64,000 nt of DNA, taken from assembly GCF_043195135.1 (NCBI RefSeq), contig NZ_JBAFWP010000006.1; one strand, written 5' to 3'. Under the pieces are notes generated by a model, which saw only the letters and a list, made by a program, of their open reading frames with translations, made no database searches and was not told the origin of the DNA. Both the position numbers and the translations under genes were made by a program. Within the stretch, counting starts at the first letter, position 1. Every line of letters begins with the position of its first letter. This DNA is from NCEH01 sp043195135. Lineage in GTDB: Bacteria > Pseudomonadota > Alphaproteobacteria > Rhizobiales > Xanthobacteraceae. Shown one piece after another: positions 53,587-62,468 of the stretch.

Positions 53587-54334
53587 TGTGGCGCGCCTTG
53601 CCGAGATAGACGTCCTGGACGTCGCTATTGCCGCGGATCTCAGACGGCGGCGCCTCCACCAGCAGCTTGCCGTTGTTGAGGCAGGTCACGTAGTCCACCA
53701 GCGAGAGGATCAGGTCCATGTCGTGCTCGATCAGCACCAGGGTCAGCTCGCGCGGCAGGGCGCGGATGATGTCGGAGACGATCACGCGCTCGGCCGGAGA
53801 GAGGCCGGCGGCGGGCTCGTCCAGCAGCAGCAGCTTGGGCTGGGCCACCAGGGCCATGGCCATTTCCAGCTGGCGCTGCTCGCCATAGGAGAGTTCCTTC
53901 ACCGCCGCGTCGCGCCGCGTGTGCAGGCGGGAAATCTCCAGCGCCGCGCCGGCGCGGCGGGTTTCCTCCGCATCCAGCGCATCCTTGCCGAACAGGGAGA
54001 ACTTGCGCGGCGAGAGGCCCCGCACCGCGAGCCGCATATTCTCCGCCACCGTGAGGTTGGGAAACAGATTGGTGATCTGGAAGGTGCGGCTCATGCCGCG
54101 CCGGGCGCGCGCGTGCACCGGGGCGCGGGTCACGTCCTTGCCGGCGAAGATCACCTGGCCGGAGGTGGCCGGCACGACGCCTGTGATCGCGTTGAACAGG
54201 GTCGTCTTGCCGGCGCCGTTGGGGCCGATGATGGCGCGCCGCTCGCCCGCGCGGACACGGATCGACACGTCATCCACGGCGCGCAGCGCGCCGAACTGGA
54301 CCGTGACGGAATCGAGTTTCAGAAAATCGGTCAC
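53579..54334 (-). CDS. livG: Liv-type ABC transporter ATPase LivG
   Basis: A 251-residue ATPase with Walker A GPNGAGKTT, ARRGMSRTFQITNLFPNLTV, signature region LSYGEQRQLEMAMALV and Walker B LLLDEPAAGLSPAE. It follows livK after 142 bases that hold a strong stem-loop. Confidence 0.9.
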   Translation of the reverse strand: MTDFLKLDSVTVQFGALRAVDDVSIRVRAGERRAIIGPNGAGKTTLFNAITGVVPATSGQVIFAGKDVTRAPVHARARRGMSRTFQITNLFPNLTVAENMRLAVRGLSPRKFSLFGKDALDAEETRRAGAALEISRLHTRRDAAVKELSYGEQRQLEMAMALVAQPKLLLLDEPAAGLSPAERVIVSDIIRALPRELTLVLIEHDMDLILSLVDYVTCLNNGKLLVEAPPSEIRGNSDVQDVYLGKARHNA

Positions 54335-54384
54335 GACGCGGGGCGCCTCGGTTCTGTGCCGGCCAACCTGCCGGCGAGGGGGGA

Positions 54385-54425
54385 GCGAGAGGGGTCGGCG
54401 TCAGGGCAGAGCCCACCCCTCTCGC
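54385..54425 (-). other. Intercistronic stem-loop between livK and livG
   Basis: GCGAGAGGGGT (54385-54395) and ACCCCTCTCGC (54415-54425) are perfect 11-bp arms, with more G/C-rich pairing around it. It follows the binding-protein gene and may protect its message or reduce read-through. Confidence 0.55.
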
Positions 54426-54476
54426 CAGCCGAAGCGGAGCCTCCAAAGGGGGAGGAGGCGGCTCCGCCGCGGCATC

Positions 54477-55733
54477 TCAGCTTTTCTTGATGCCCTGGAA
54501 GTCGCGCGAATAGGGCGGCTGCTTCATGTAGGTTTCCGGATCGTATTTCCAGAATTGCGACACCTGCGCATAGGACGCGACCGGGACGTTCCAGTATTTG
54601 CCGTCCGCGTTCTTGACCACCTTGCGGATGGAGACGTCGTAGATCGGATTGCCGAAGGCATCGAGCTTCACGGTGGTGCCGAGGGGCGAATTGACGAGAT
54701 CGGTCTTCATCACCGAAGCCAGGAACGCCTCGCGGTCGGCGGTCGCGCCATTAAGCGGCTTCAGCGCCTCGTCGATCCACATGGCGCCGGAATACATGGA
54801 GAAGCCGTAGAGCGAGGGCAGCTTGGAGAATTTCTTGCCGTAGGCCGCCACGAATTCCTTGGTGCGCGGATTGTCCGAGCCCTCGGCGAAATGGGCGGCG
54901 ACGACCACGCCCTCGACCTCGTCGCCCATGGTGCGGATCACCGACTGGTCGGTGACGTTCATGGCGCCCACCAGCGGGATCTGGCCCTTCAGGCCGAAGC
55001 TCGCATATTGCTGCATCAGGCGCGCGGCATCGGCCCCGGTCTCCATGCAGAAGATCACGTCGGCGCCGAGATTGGCCAATTGGCCGAGATAGGGGCTGAA
55101 GTCCGAGGTGTTGAGCGGATGCCAGAACTGGCCCAGCACCTTGCCGCCGCCCTCGGTGAAGGTCTGGCAGAAGCCGCCGCACTGCTCGTGGCCGAACGTG
55201 TAGTCCTGGCTGATGGTCGCGACCTTGCGATAGCCCTGCTTGAGGCACCAGTCGGCGAGCGGACGGGGGAACTGGCTCGCGGTATAGCCGGCGACCCGGA
55301 TCACGTTCTTGATGCGGTTGCGCTGGGTGAGATCGTCGGCGGCGATGATCGGGATGAAATAGGGCGTGCCGTTGCCCTTCACGTAATTGGCCACCGCAAG
55401 GCCGGTGTTGGCCAGCAGATTGCCGAACAGCATGTCCACATTCGCCTGTTCAACCAGGCGGCGGGCCTTCTGGAGCGCGGTATCGGGGTTGGAGGCGTCG
55501 TCTTCCACGACGATCTCCACCTTGCGGCCGCCGGACTGGAAGCCGCGCTCTTCCCAATACATGTTGAAGCCGTCCACCATCTCGCGGCCGCCGGCGGCGA
55601 CCACCCCGGTGAGCGGCGCCATGACGCCGATCCTGATCGGCCCGCTGGCCTGCGCGCGGGCGACGTAAGGCATCGCCACGGGGCCGATGGCGGCCAGCGC
55701 GGCGCTTGATTTCAGAAACGTCCTGCGATCCAT
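54477..55733 (-). CDS. livK: Liv-type ABC substrate-binding protein with Tat signal
   Basis: A 418-residue LivK-type binding protein. Its leader MDRRTFLKSSAALAAIGPVA carries the twin-arginine motif RRTFLK, so it is exported folded by Tat. The mature part starts around SGPIRIGVMAPLTGVVAAGG. The start at 55733 has AGGAGCGGG upstream; the longer frame is not supported. Transport partners are the Liv genes on both sides. Confidence 0.9.
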   Translation of the reverse strand: MDRRTFLKSSAALAAIGPVAMPYVARAQASGPIRIGVMAPLTGVVAAGGREMVDGFNMYWEERGFQSGGRKVEIVVEDDASNPDTALQKARRLVEQANVDMLFGNLLANTGLAVANYVKGNGTPYFIPIIAADDLTQRNRIKNVIRVAGYTASQFPRPLADWCLKQGYRKVATISQDYTFGHEQCGGFCQTFTEGGGKVLGQFWHPLNTSDFSPYLGQLANLGADVIFCMETGADAARLMQQYASFGLKGQIPLVGAMNVTDQSVIRTMGDEVEGVVVAAHFAEGSDNPRTKEFVAAYGKKFSKLPSLYGFSMYSGAMWIDEALKPLNGATADREAFLASVMKTDLVNSPLGTTVKLDAFGNPIYDVSIRKVVKNADGKYWNVPVASYAQVSQFWKYDPETYMKQPPYSRDFQGIKKS

Positions 55734-55770
55734 CTGTCCCGCTCCTGTCTGGATTTGTTTATTGTCGTCT

Positions 55771-56760
55771 TCAGCGGCGTCGTTGCGCCACAAAGCTGCG
55801 AATGCGCCCGAGAATGCCTTCGGGGGCGAAGATCATGATCAGCACGAACATCGCGCCGAGCACGCTCTGCCAGCGCTCGGTGTAGAGGCTGACGAGATTT
55901 TCCAGCCCGATGATGGCGAAAGATCCGATGAACGCGCCGAACAGCGTGCCCACCCCGCCGGTGATGGCCATCAGCAGCCCTTCCACCGATTGGGAGAGGC
56001 CCACCGTCGAGGGGCTGACGAAATCGTTGAACATGGCATAGAGCGCCCCGGCGATCCCGGCGAAGAAGCCGGAGAGGGTGAAGGCCAGGAACAGGTGCGC
56101 CGGCACGTTGTAGCCGAGCGAACGCATGCGGCTCTCGCTGTCGCGGATACCGCGCAATGTCAGCCCGAAGGGCGAGCGCACGAACCGCCACATCACGAAG
56201 GCGACCACGGCCACCGCCGCGAACACCGCGTAATAGAAAGAGAAACCATCGGCGAGGGCGGCCGGGCGCACCGCGCCGCGCAGGCCGTTTTCCCCGCCCG
56301 TGACGCTGGTCCAGCGCAGGCACACGCCCCACACGATCATGCCGAGGGCGAGGGTGAGCAGCAGGAAATAGACCCCGGAGGTGCGGATCGCCAGAAGCGC
56401 GAAAATCGCCGCGACGCCGGTCGCCGCGAGGATTCCCACCACCGCGCCCACATAGGGCGAGCCGCCCATCTGCGCGGTCCAATAGACCGCCACATAGGTG
56501 GAGAAGCCGAAGATGGCGCCATGGCAGAGCGGCGTGCGGCCGGTGTAGCCGGCGAGAATATCCACCGCCATGGCCAGCACCGCGAAGATCAACACCTCGG
56601 TCAGGATGCTCACCTGATAGGTGGGCAGGAGCAGCGGCAGCAGCGCGAACGCGAGCGCGCCGAGGGCGATGGCGCCCATGGCGAGGCGCGACAGGCCGGC
56701 CTCGCGGGCCGGCGTCGCAGGGGAAATGGGGGCGGGGTTGGGAGCCGGGGACGCCATCAC
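55771..56760 (-). CDS. livM: Liv-type ABC transporter permease LivM
   Basis: A 329-residue LivM permease with about ten membrane segments and the family stretch DILAGYTGRTPLCHGAIFGF. Its start overlaps the livH stop by 4 bases. It pairs with LivH. Confidence 0.9.
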   Translation of the reverse strand: MMASPAPNPAPISPATPAREAGLSRLAMGAIALGALAFALLPLLLPTYQVSILTEVLIFAVLAMAVDILAGYTGRTPLCHGAIFGFSTYVAVYWTAQMGGSPYVGAVVGILAATGVAAIFALLAIRTSGVYFLLLTLALGMIVWGVCLRWTSVTGGENGLRGAVRPAALADGFSFYYAVFAAVAVVAFVMWRFVRSPFGLTLRGIRDSESRMRSLGYNVPAHLFLAFTLSGFFAGIAGALYAMFNDFVSPSTVGLSQSVEGLLMAITGGVGTLFGAFIGSFAIIGLENLVSLYTERWQSVLGAMFVLIMIFAPEGILGRIRSFVAQRRR

Positions 56761-57617
56761 GCCGCCTTTCCGAACAGGCCCAGCGGGCGGAAGGCGAGGA
56801 TCGCCGCCATGGGCCCGAAGATGACGAAATAGGCGAATTCCGGGAACATCACCTGGCCCACCGTATTCAGCAGGCCGACGATCAGCGCCCCCACCGCCGC
56901 GCCGACGAGGCTGCCGCGCCCGCCGATGATCACCACCGCGAGCGAGAACACGAGGATCTCCGCATCCGCGCTCGGATAGAGCGTGAGGAAGGCGCCGCCC
57001 ACCGCTCCGCCGAGCCCGGCCAGCGCCGCGCCCAGCATGAAGGTCAGAAGGAAGATGCGGCGGATGTTGATGCCCATCGCCTCGATCGTCTCAGGATCGT
57101 CCACCCCGGCCCGGATGAGCGCGCCGAGCCGCGTCTTGTTGAGCAGCAGCCAGAGCGCGAGGAAGATGAGGAGGCCCAGCGCCAGCACGAACAGGCGATA
57201 CTTGGGATAGAACAGGCCGGCGAAGCGCACCGCCCCGCGCAGGAAGTCCGGCGCCGGCACCGTGTAGGTATCGCCGCCGAAGATCACCAGCGTCATGTCG
57301 TTCAGGATGAAGGCGACGCCCAGCGTCAGCAGCACCTGGCGCAGCTCGTAGCCACGCACGAAGCGCAGCAGGCCCTGGTCGAGCACCAGCCCGGTCACCG
57401 CCACGGCGGCCATGGCGGCGAGGATGCCGAGGAAGAAGTTGCCGGTGGCGCTCGCCGCCGCATAGCCCGCATAGCCGCCCAGCAGATACAGCGCCCCATG
57501 GGCGAGGTTCACGATCCGCAGCAGGCCGAAGATCAGCGTGAAGCCCGAGGCCACGATGAACAGCAGCGCCGCGAAGGTGAGCCCGTTGAGCAGCTGGAAG
57601 GCGTTGAGGCCGCTCAT
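56757..57617 (-). CDS. livH: Liv-type ABC transporter permease LivH
   Basis: A 286-residue LivH permease with FTLIFGLLRIVNLAHGALYL and GGRGSLVGAAVGALIVGLL. The ATG at 57617 overlaps the deacetylase stop by 4 bases (ATGA), which shows that transporter and enzyme genes are translated as one unit. Confidence 0.9.
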   Translation of the reverse strand: MSGLNAFQLLNGLTFAALLFIVASGFTLIFGLLRIVNLAHGALYLLGGYAGYAAASATGNFFLGILAAMAAVAVTGLVLDQGLLRFVRGYELRQVLLTLGVAFILNDMTLVIFGGDTYTVPAPDFLRGAVRFAGLFYPKYRLFVLALGLLIFLALWLLLNKTRLGALIRAGVDDPETIEAMGINIRRIFLLTFMLGAALAGLGGAVGGAFLTLYPSADAEILVFSLAVVIIGGRGSLVGAAVGALIVGLLNTVGQVMFPEFAYFVIFGPMAAILAFRPLGLFGKAA

Positions 57618-58510
57618 CCCGCAACCGCCGTGCTGAGGGCGTCCGGGCGCTGGCCGAGATACCAGTCGTAGATCTGTTCCCCGGTCATGAAGGCGACGTC
57701 GTCCTTCGCCTTCATGGTCTCGAAGATCTTGCGGAAATGCTTCAGCCGGTGCGGCGCGCCCATGATGTAGGGATGCACCACCAGGGCCATGATGCGCGCG
57801 CTGTCGCGGCTGTCGTGGTGGATCTGCTCGAACTGGTCGATGGCGCGGTCGTAATATTCGCTCGCCTTGTGATGCTGGATCAGCATCATCGCCACGTCGT
57901 TGCATTCCTGGGTGTAGGGAATATTGACGATGGGCGTGGTGCGGGTCTTCAGCACCACCGGCTGGTCGTCCAGCACCCAGTCGCAGACATAATCATAGCC
58001 CTGCTCGATTAGGATGTCGGGGGTTTCCCAGGTCTCGGTCAGGCCCGGCCCCAGCCAGCCGCGCGGGCGCTTGCCGGTGAAGGCTTCAATCGCCTGGGTG
58101 GTCTTGGCGATGTCCTCGCGCTCGTCCGGCACCTTCTGCATGTTCTTCTGCGAGAAGCCGTGGCCCATGAATTCCCATTCGCGCTCCAGCGCGGCTTCCG
58201 CGATCGGCGCGTAGCTGGAGATGGCGGAGCCGTTGATCGCCAGTACCGCCGGCAGGGCGAACTCGTCGAAGACTTCCAGCATGCGCCAGAAGCCGACGCG
58301 ATTGCCGTATTCGTGCCAGGCCCAGTTCGGAATGTCGGGCGTGGGTGAGCCGCCGGCCGGCGGGGTGAGGACGGTGCGCGGCATGGTCTCGCGCGGGTTC
58401 CATTCCTCGATATTGACGATCACCCACACCGCCATGCGGGCGCCGCCGGGCAGCGTCAGCTTGGGCCGGCGGGAGATGGGGGAAAAGGCGAGGCGTTCGG
58501 TGGGCAGCAT
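57614..58510 (-). CDS. Polysaccharide deacetylase-family protein, PuuE (allantoinase)-like
   Basis: A 298-residue NodB-fold protein. The canonical first motif TFDDG is replaced by VIVNIEEWN (Glu35/Glu36), and the second motif has a single His (EFMGHGFSQKN, His117) in place of HxxxH, as in PuuE-type allantoinases, which open a cyclic ureide without the usual metal. Later motifs RGWLGPGLTETW and VVHPYIMGAPHR are shared with the paralogue at 59230-60111. A cyclic amide hydrolase is likelier than a sugar deacetylase. Cytoplasmic; no signal peptide. Confidence 0.82.
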   Translation of the reverse strand: MLPTERLAFSPISRRPKLTLPGGARMAVWVIVNIEEWNPRETMPRTVLTPPAGGSPTPDIPNWAWHEYGNRVGFWRMLEVFDEFALPAVLAINGSAISSYAPIAEAALEREWEFMGHGFSQKNMQKVPDEREDIAKTTQAIEAFTGKRPRGWLGPGLTETWETPDILIEQGYDYVCDWVLDDQPVVLKTRTTPIVNIPYTQECNDVAMMLIQHHKASEYYDRAIDQFEQIHHDSRDSARIMALVVHPYIMGAPHRLKHFRKIFETMKAKDDVAFMTGEQIYDWYLGQRPDALSTAVAG

Positions 58511-58513
58511 GCT

Positions 58514-59233
58514 TCAGGCCTCCGGTTCGCCGATGGTCAGCGTCAGCGTGCCGAACCCGGCGATGGCGCCGAGGATGCGATCGCCGGGTTGCACGGCGCC
58601 GACCCCGGCCGGGGTGCCGGTCATGATGAGGTCGCCGGGCTCCAGGCGATAGGCCCGCGAGAGATTGGCGACGATTTCCGGCACGTTCCAGATCATCTGC
58701 GCGAGGTCGCCACGCTGGTGCTCGACCCCGTTGACGCTGAGCGTGATGGCGCCGCGCGCGGGATCGCCGCCCGTGCCTATGGGATAGAGCGGCCCGCAGG
58801 GGGCGGAAAGATCGAACGCCTTGCCTGCTTCCCAGGGCAGGCGCTTGTCGCGGCACTCGCGCTGGCGGTCGCGGCGGGTCAGGTCGATGCCGATGCCGTA
58901 GCCGAAGATGGCGTCCTGCGCCCGTTCGACGGCGATGTTGCGGGCGCTGGCGCCGATGGCGACCACCAGCTCGATCTCATATTGGAAATCGCTGGTATCC
59001 GCCGGATAGGGGATGGTCGCGCCGTCCGCGACGATGGCGTCGCGCGGCTTCTGGAAGAAGAACGGCGGGTCGCGCTCGTCTTCCGCTTCCTTCATCTCGC
59101 GGATATGGGCGAGATAATTGCGGCCGACGCAATAGATGCGGCGCACCGGGAAGCGCGCCGCGCGACCCACCACGGGCAGCGCGACGATCTCGGGGACGGG
59201 AACGGCGAAGGCGGTGCTCATGGATGCGCTCAC
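58514..59233 (-). CDS. Fumarylacetoacetate hydrolase-family protein
   Basis: A 239-residue member of the FAH superfamily with the ligands for the divalent metal in DFQYEIELVVAIG, YCVGRNYLAH and the C-terminal GDLIMTGTPAGVGAVQPGD. Members hydrolyse C-C bonds of diketo acids, or act as hydratases or decarboxylases (acylpyruvase type). The GTG at 59233 overlaps the upstream stop by 4 bases; an ATG at 59221 would give a protein shorter by 4 residues. Confidence 0.85.
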   Translation of the reverse strand: MSASMSTAFAVPVPEIVALPVVGRAARFPVRRIYCVGRNYLAHIREMKEAEDERDPPFFFQKPRDAIVADGATIPYPADTSDFQYEIELVVAIGASARNIAVERAQDAIFGYGIGIDLTRRDRQRECRDKRLPWEAGKAFDLSAPCGPLYPIGTGGDPARGAITLSVNGVEHQRGDLAQMIWNVPEIVANLSRAYRLEPGDLIMTGTPAGVGAVQPGDRILGAIAGFGTLTLTIGEPEA

Positions 59234-60111
59234 GCCTTTGTCTTGGTCTTCTGGTACCAGTCGAGGATCTCTTCCCCGTTCCAGAACAGCACGTCGCCGA
59301 GGCTCGCGGCATAGTCGTAGATCTGTTCCAGATACTTGATGCGGTGCGGCTGGCCGGAAATATAGGGGTGGATCGCCACCGCCAGCACCTTGGCGCGGTC
59401 GGCGCCCTCTTCATGCAGGCGGTCGATGCTGTCCTTGAAGCGCTGCACCCAATAGGGCGATTCATGATGGGCCACCGCCATCATGGGGATGTCGTTGTGC
59501 TCCACCGTATAGGGCAGCGTCACCAGCGGGCCCTTGGCGGTGGTGATGTCGCAGGGCTCGTCGTCCCACACCCAGTCGCCGATATATTTGACGCCGGCTT
59601 CTGCGAGGTTTTCCGGGGTCTCCAGGGTCTGCGTCAGGCCCGGTCCGAGCCAGCCCTTGGGGCGCTTGCCGGTGAATTTTTCCAGGATGTCCATGGAGCG
59701 GAAGATCATGCCGCGCTGATCCTCCTGCTTGTGGATCGGCCCCTGGTCATAGGCATGGCCCATGAATTCCCAGCCGGCATCGCGCGCCTGGGCGGCCACG
59801 CGCTCATAATCCTCGGTGACGCGCGCATTGATGGAGAGCGTGGGGCGGATGCCGAGCTTCTCGTACAGCTTGAAGAAGCGCCAAGCGCCGACCCGCATGC
59901 CGTATTCGTGCCAGCTCCAGTTCGGCACGTCGGGCAGCAGGACTTGTCCGGTGGGGGCGGGGAGAACCTGCCGCGCCATGGGGCGGGCGATGTCCCACAC
60001 TTCGAAATTCACGATGGTCCACAGGACCACGCGCGCCGTGCCGGGCAGCTTGAGCGGCGGGCGGTCGACAATGGCGGAATAGGGCGCGCGCTCGCGCGGC
60101 TGCAGGGTCAT
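59230..60111 (-). CDS. Polysaccharide deacetylase-family protein, PuuE-like, second copy
   Basis: A 293-residue paralogue of the deacetylase at 57614-58510 (shared NWSWHEYGMRVGAWRF, FTGKRPKGWLGPGLTQT, HPYISGQPHRIKYLEQ). The first motif is VLWTIVNFEVWD (Glu37) in place of TFDDG; the second reads EFMGHAYDQGPIH with His119. As for the partner, a cyclic amidase role is inferred. The two may form a complex or act on successive intermediates. Confidence 0.82.
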   Translation of the reverse strand: MTLQPRERAPYSAIVDRPPLKLPGTARVVLWTIVNFEVWDIARPMARQVLPAPTGQVLLPDVPNWSWHEYGMRVGAWRFFKLYEKLGIRPTLSINARVTEDYERVAAQARDAGWEFMGHAYDQGPIHKQEDQRGMIFRSMDILEKFTGKRPKGWLGPGLTQTLETPENLAEAGVKYIGDWVWDDEPCDITTAKGPLVTLPYTVEHNDIPMMAVAHHESPYWVQRFKDSIDRLHEEGADRAKVLAVAIHPYISGQPHRIKYLEQIYDYAASLGDVLFWNGEEILDWYQKTKTKA

Positions 60112-60157
60112 TCAAACTCTCCGCGAAATTCAGCGATGCGGGAAAAAGGCGCGGGTC

Positions 60158-60844
60158 TCATCCGAGTGCCGCCTGCCGGATGGCGGCCACGCCGGGCCGC
60201 AGCAGCGACGCCAGCGTGGCATAAAGGAACGTGGCGCCGCGCCCGACCCAGTGGGCGGTGGTCTGCTCGCTCACCGGCAGGCCGAAGGCGCGGCCGGCGG
60301 CGGCGATGTCGTCCACCGCTGCGGTTAGCTCGGGACGGCTGGTATCGCCGAGGAACCCCATGGAATGGGCAAGGTCGTTGGGACCCACCAGGATCACATC
60401 GATGCCCGGGGCGGCGGCGATGGCATCCAGGCGGGCGTGGCCCTCGGCGCTCTCGATCTGGGCGATCAGCAGCAGATCGGCTTCCCGTCCCCGCGTCGCG
60501 GCCCGGGCCGTGGCGTGGAGCATCGCGCAGGTCTCCGCGCTTTCTACCTGCGGCAGGACCAGCCCGTCGATGCCGCAGTCGAAATAGCGGGTCAGGATGG
60601 CGGGGTCCTTCGAGGGCGACCGCACCACCGCGCTCATGCCGCAGGCCTGGGCGGCGCGGGCGAGCATGGGAACGCTTTCGATCGACACCGCCGTGCGCTC
60701 GCAATCGATGAACAGGCAGTCGGCGCCGCAGGCCGCGAGCGCCTCGACCGCCGGGAGCGACACGCCGCCGGGATTGACCGCCAGCACCGGACGGCCCGCG
60801 AGGATCGTCGCCTTGGTGCGCGGCACGCTGGAGCGGACCCTCAT
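60158..60844 (-). CDS. HpcH/HpaI-family aldolase/citrate lyase-like protein
   Basis: A 228-residue class II aldolase of the HpaI group. It has the metal and pyruvate site elements IDCERTAV, LLIAQIESAEG and ILVGPNDLAHSMG. The reaction would release pyruvate or a related 2-oxo acid from a hydroxy-oxo acid. It is the first gene of the eleven-gene operon and faces the gntR-type gene. Confidence 0.85.
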   Translation of the reverse strand: MRVRSSVPRTKATILAGRPVLAVNPGGVSLPAVEALAACGADCLFIDCERTAVSIESVPMLARAAQACGMSAVVRSPSKDPAILTRYFDCGIDGLVLPQVESAETCAMLHATARAATRGREADLLLIAQIESAEGHARLDAIAAAPGIDVILVGPNDLAHSMGFLGDTSRPELTAAVDDIAAAGRAFGLPVSEQTTAHWVGRGATFLYATLASLLRPGVAAIRQAALG

Positions 60845-60967
60845 GCGGCGTCTCCGTCGCGCGGCGGCACGGGCAATGCGCAGCCCTGGGGTGCGGCCGA
60901 TCCGGCGGGAACGAGGGGGGCGGACATGGGCCGGAAATCCTTCCTGGCACGATCTGAGGCGTCAAAA

Positions 60968-61010
60968 ATTGCGTACAATCCATGGGTCGTCAATAATTAA
61001 TGTATACAAT
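60968..61010. promoter_or_regulatory. Paired GntR-type sites in the divergent promoter
   Basis: ATTGCGTACAAT (60968-60979) and AATGTATACAAT (60999-61010) are two copies of an ATTGYRTACAAT-like palindrome, 31 bases apart, in the 303-base gap between the aldolase and the gntR-type gene. FCD-type GntR regulators often bind such TGTATACA sites. Confidence 0.55.
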
Positions 61011-61147
61011 TTCTGCTTAAAAATTCACCCGCTTCTGCCCGCAATATAAGCTTGAAGCCTTTCATTTCCGGGTTCTAGCTGGGGCACCTCCCGCGTCGCA
61101 GGCGAGCTTCGGCGCGGGTTGGATTGTATCCTCGCGTGGGTTCGGGT

Positions 61148-61939
61148 ATGGCGGCTATGGCTGATCAAAAGGAGCGACCACCCGGCATGTCAGCGACCGT
61201 TTCCGACGCGCTCGGCGAAACCGCCCCGGACCTCTCCGTCGATGGGGGAGATGGGGAACGCGCGCCGACCCGCTCGCTCTCCGTGGCCGACCGGATCCGC
61301 GCCTCCATCCTCTCGGGGGATTTCGAGCCCGGCGCGCGGCTCCACGAGGTGCGCCTCAGCGAGCGGCTCGGGGTTTCGCGCACGCCGGTGCGCTCGGCGC
61401 TTCAATCGCTCGCCAGCGAGGGGTTGCTGGAATATGCGCCGAACCGCGGCTATTCGGTGCGGCGCTTCCTCACCTCCGAGATCGTCGATGCCTATGAGAT
61501 CCGCACCATGCTGGAATCGCTCGCGGCGCGGCTCGCCGCCGAGCGCGGCCTCAGCGACGCGGAGCGGGCGGTGATCGAGGGCGCGCTGGCCGATGGCGAC
61601 GCCATTCTCGCCAAGGAGGAATTGGAGGAATCCGACCGGATCGGCTATGGCGCGGTCAATTTCGCCTTCCACGACACCATCCACACCGCCTCGCGCTGCC
61701 GCATGCTGGGCGACATGATCCGCATGTGCCAGAGCGTGCCCCAATCCTCCCACCGCAACGTGGTTTCGTTCGAATATCTCGAAGTGCGCCGCCGGCACGA
61801 GGATCACCACCGCATCTATGACGCCATCCTGCTGCGCGATGCTTATCGCGCGGAAATGCTGATGCGCGAGCATGTGGCGAGCGTGAAGACCGGCCTCGTG
61901 CGCTCCATCAGCGGGCGTGCGCCCAGAAGCCGGCGCTGA
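61148..61939 (+). CDS. GntR-family regulator (FCD domain)
   Basis: A 263-residue regulator. The winged helix-turn-helix (LHEVRLSERLGVSRTPVRSA) is followed by an FCD domain with likely metal ligands (His in NFAFHDTIHTAS and in RRRHEDHHRIYDAI). The start ATG at 61148 was taken; a TTG at 61124 in frame is less likely. Divergent from the eleven-gene operon and the probable controller of it. Confidence 0.87.
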   Translation: MAAMADQKERPPGMSATVSDALGETAPDLSVDGGDGERAPTRSLSVADRIRASILSGDFEPGARLHEVRLSERLGVSRTPVRSALQSLASEGLLEYAPNRGYSVRRFLTSEIVDAYEIRTMLESLAARLAAERGLSDAERAVIEGALADGDAILAKEELEESDRIGYGAVNFAFHDTIHTASRCRMLGDMIRMCQSVPQSSHRNVVSFEYLEVRRRHEDHHRIYDAILLRDAYRAEMLMREHVASVKTGLVRSISGRAPRSRR

Positions 61940-62011
61940 GGGGCGCCCTTTCGGCCCGCGCCGGCTTGTTCTACGCTCCGGCCGCCCGAACAGACCGGCC
62001 GGAGACCAGGC

Positions 62012-62422
62012 GTGCAGATCGCATCCATCGACCACATCGTGCTGACGGTGGCGGACATCGACCGCACCGTGGATTTCTACACCCGCGTTCTCGGCATGCG
62101 CAAAGAGGTGTTCGGCGAAAATCGCGTGGCGCTCGCGTTCGGCACGCAGAAATTCAATCTTCAGGACGGGCGGTCGAAGCAGGATATCGTCGCGGTCGCC
62201 GCCCATCCGACGCCCGGCTCGGTGGATCTGTGCCTGCTGTCGGCGGTGCCGCTGGATGCCGTGATCGCCCATCTGAAGGCCTGCGAGGTGCCGATCGCCG
62301 CCGGCCCGGTGCGCCGCACCGGCGCGACCATGCCGCTGCGCTCGGTCTATATCCGCGATCCCGATGCCAATCTGATCGAGATTTCCGTCCGCTGGGAAGA
62401 GGAAGCGTCGGCCGCGCACTGA
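62012..62422 (+). CDS. VOC-family (glyoxalase/dioxygenase fold) protein
   Basis: A 136-residue single-unit VOC protein with IDHIVLTVADIDRTVDFYTR and C-terminal YIRDPDANLIEISV; the His and Glu at these ends are usual metal ligands. It starts with GTG. Function within the glyoxalase, fosfomycin-resistance or dioxygenase groups cannot be told. Confidence 0.83.
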   Translation: MQIASIDHIVLTVADIDRTVDFYTRVLGMRKEVFGENRVALAFGTQKFNLQDGRSKQDIVAVAAHPTPGSVDLCLLSAVPLDAVIAHLKACEVPIAAGPVRRTGATMPLRSVYIRDPDANLIEISVRWEEEASAAH

Positions 62423-62425
62423 GGC

Positions 62426-62456
62426 GGCGCCCCTCCTCCGTGGGGAGAGGGGCGCC
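62426..62456. terminator. Terminator hairpin between convergent genes
   Basis: GGCGCCCCTC (62426-62435) and GAGGGGCGCC (62447-62456) form a perfect 10-bp stem, 3 bases after the VOC gene and 13 bases from the end of the FAH-type gene on the other strand. It may serve both directions, although no T-run is present. Confidence 0.6.
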
Positions 62457-62468
62457 TTCAGGCCCGCG

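Noticed and set aside
57614..60111. Cell-wall or Nod-factor polysaccharide deacetylases
   Set aside because: Signal peptides are missing and the TFDDG and HxxxH motifs are replaced; context is a small-molecule import operon.
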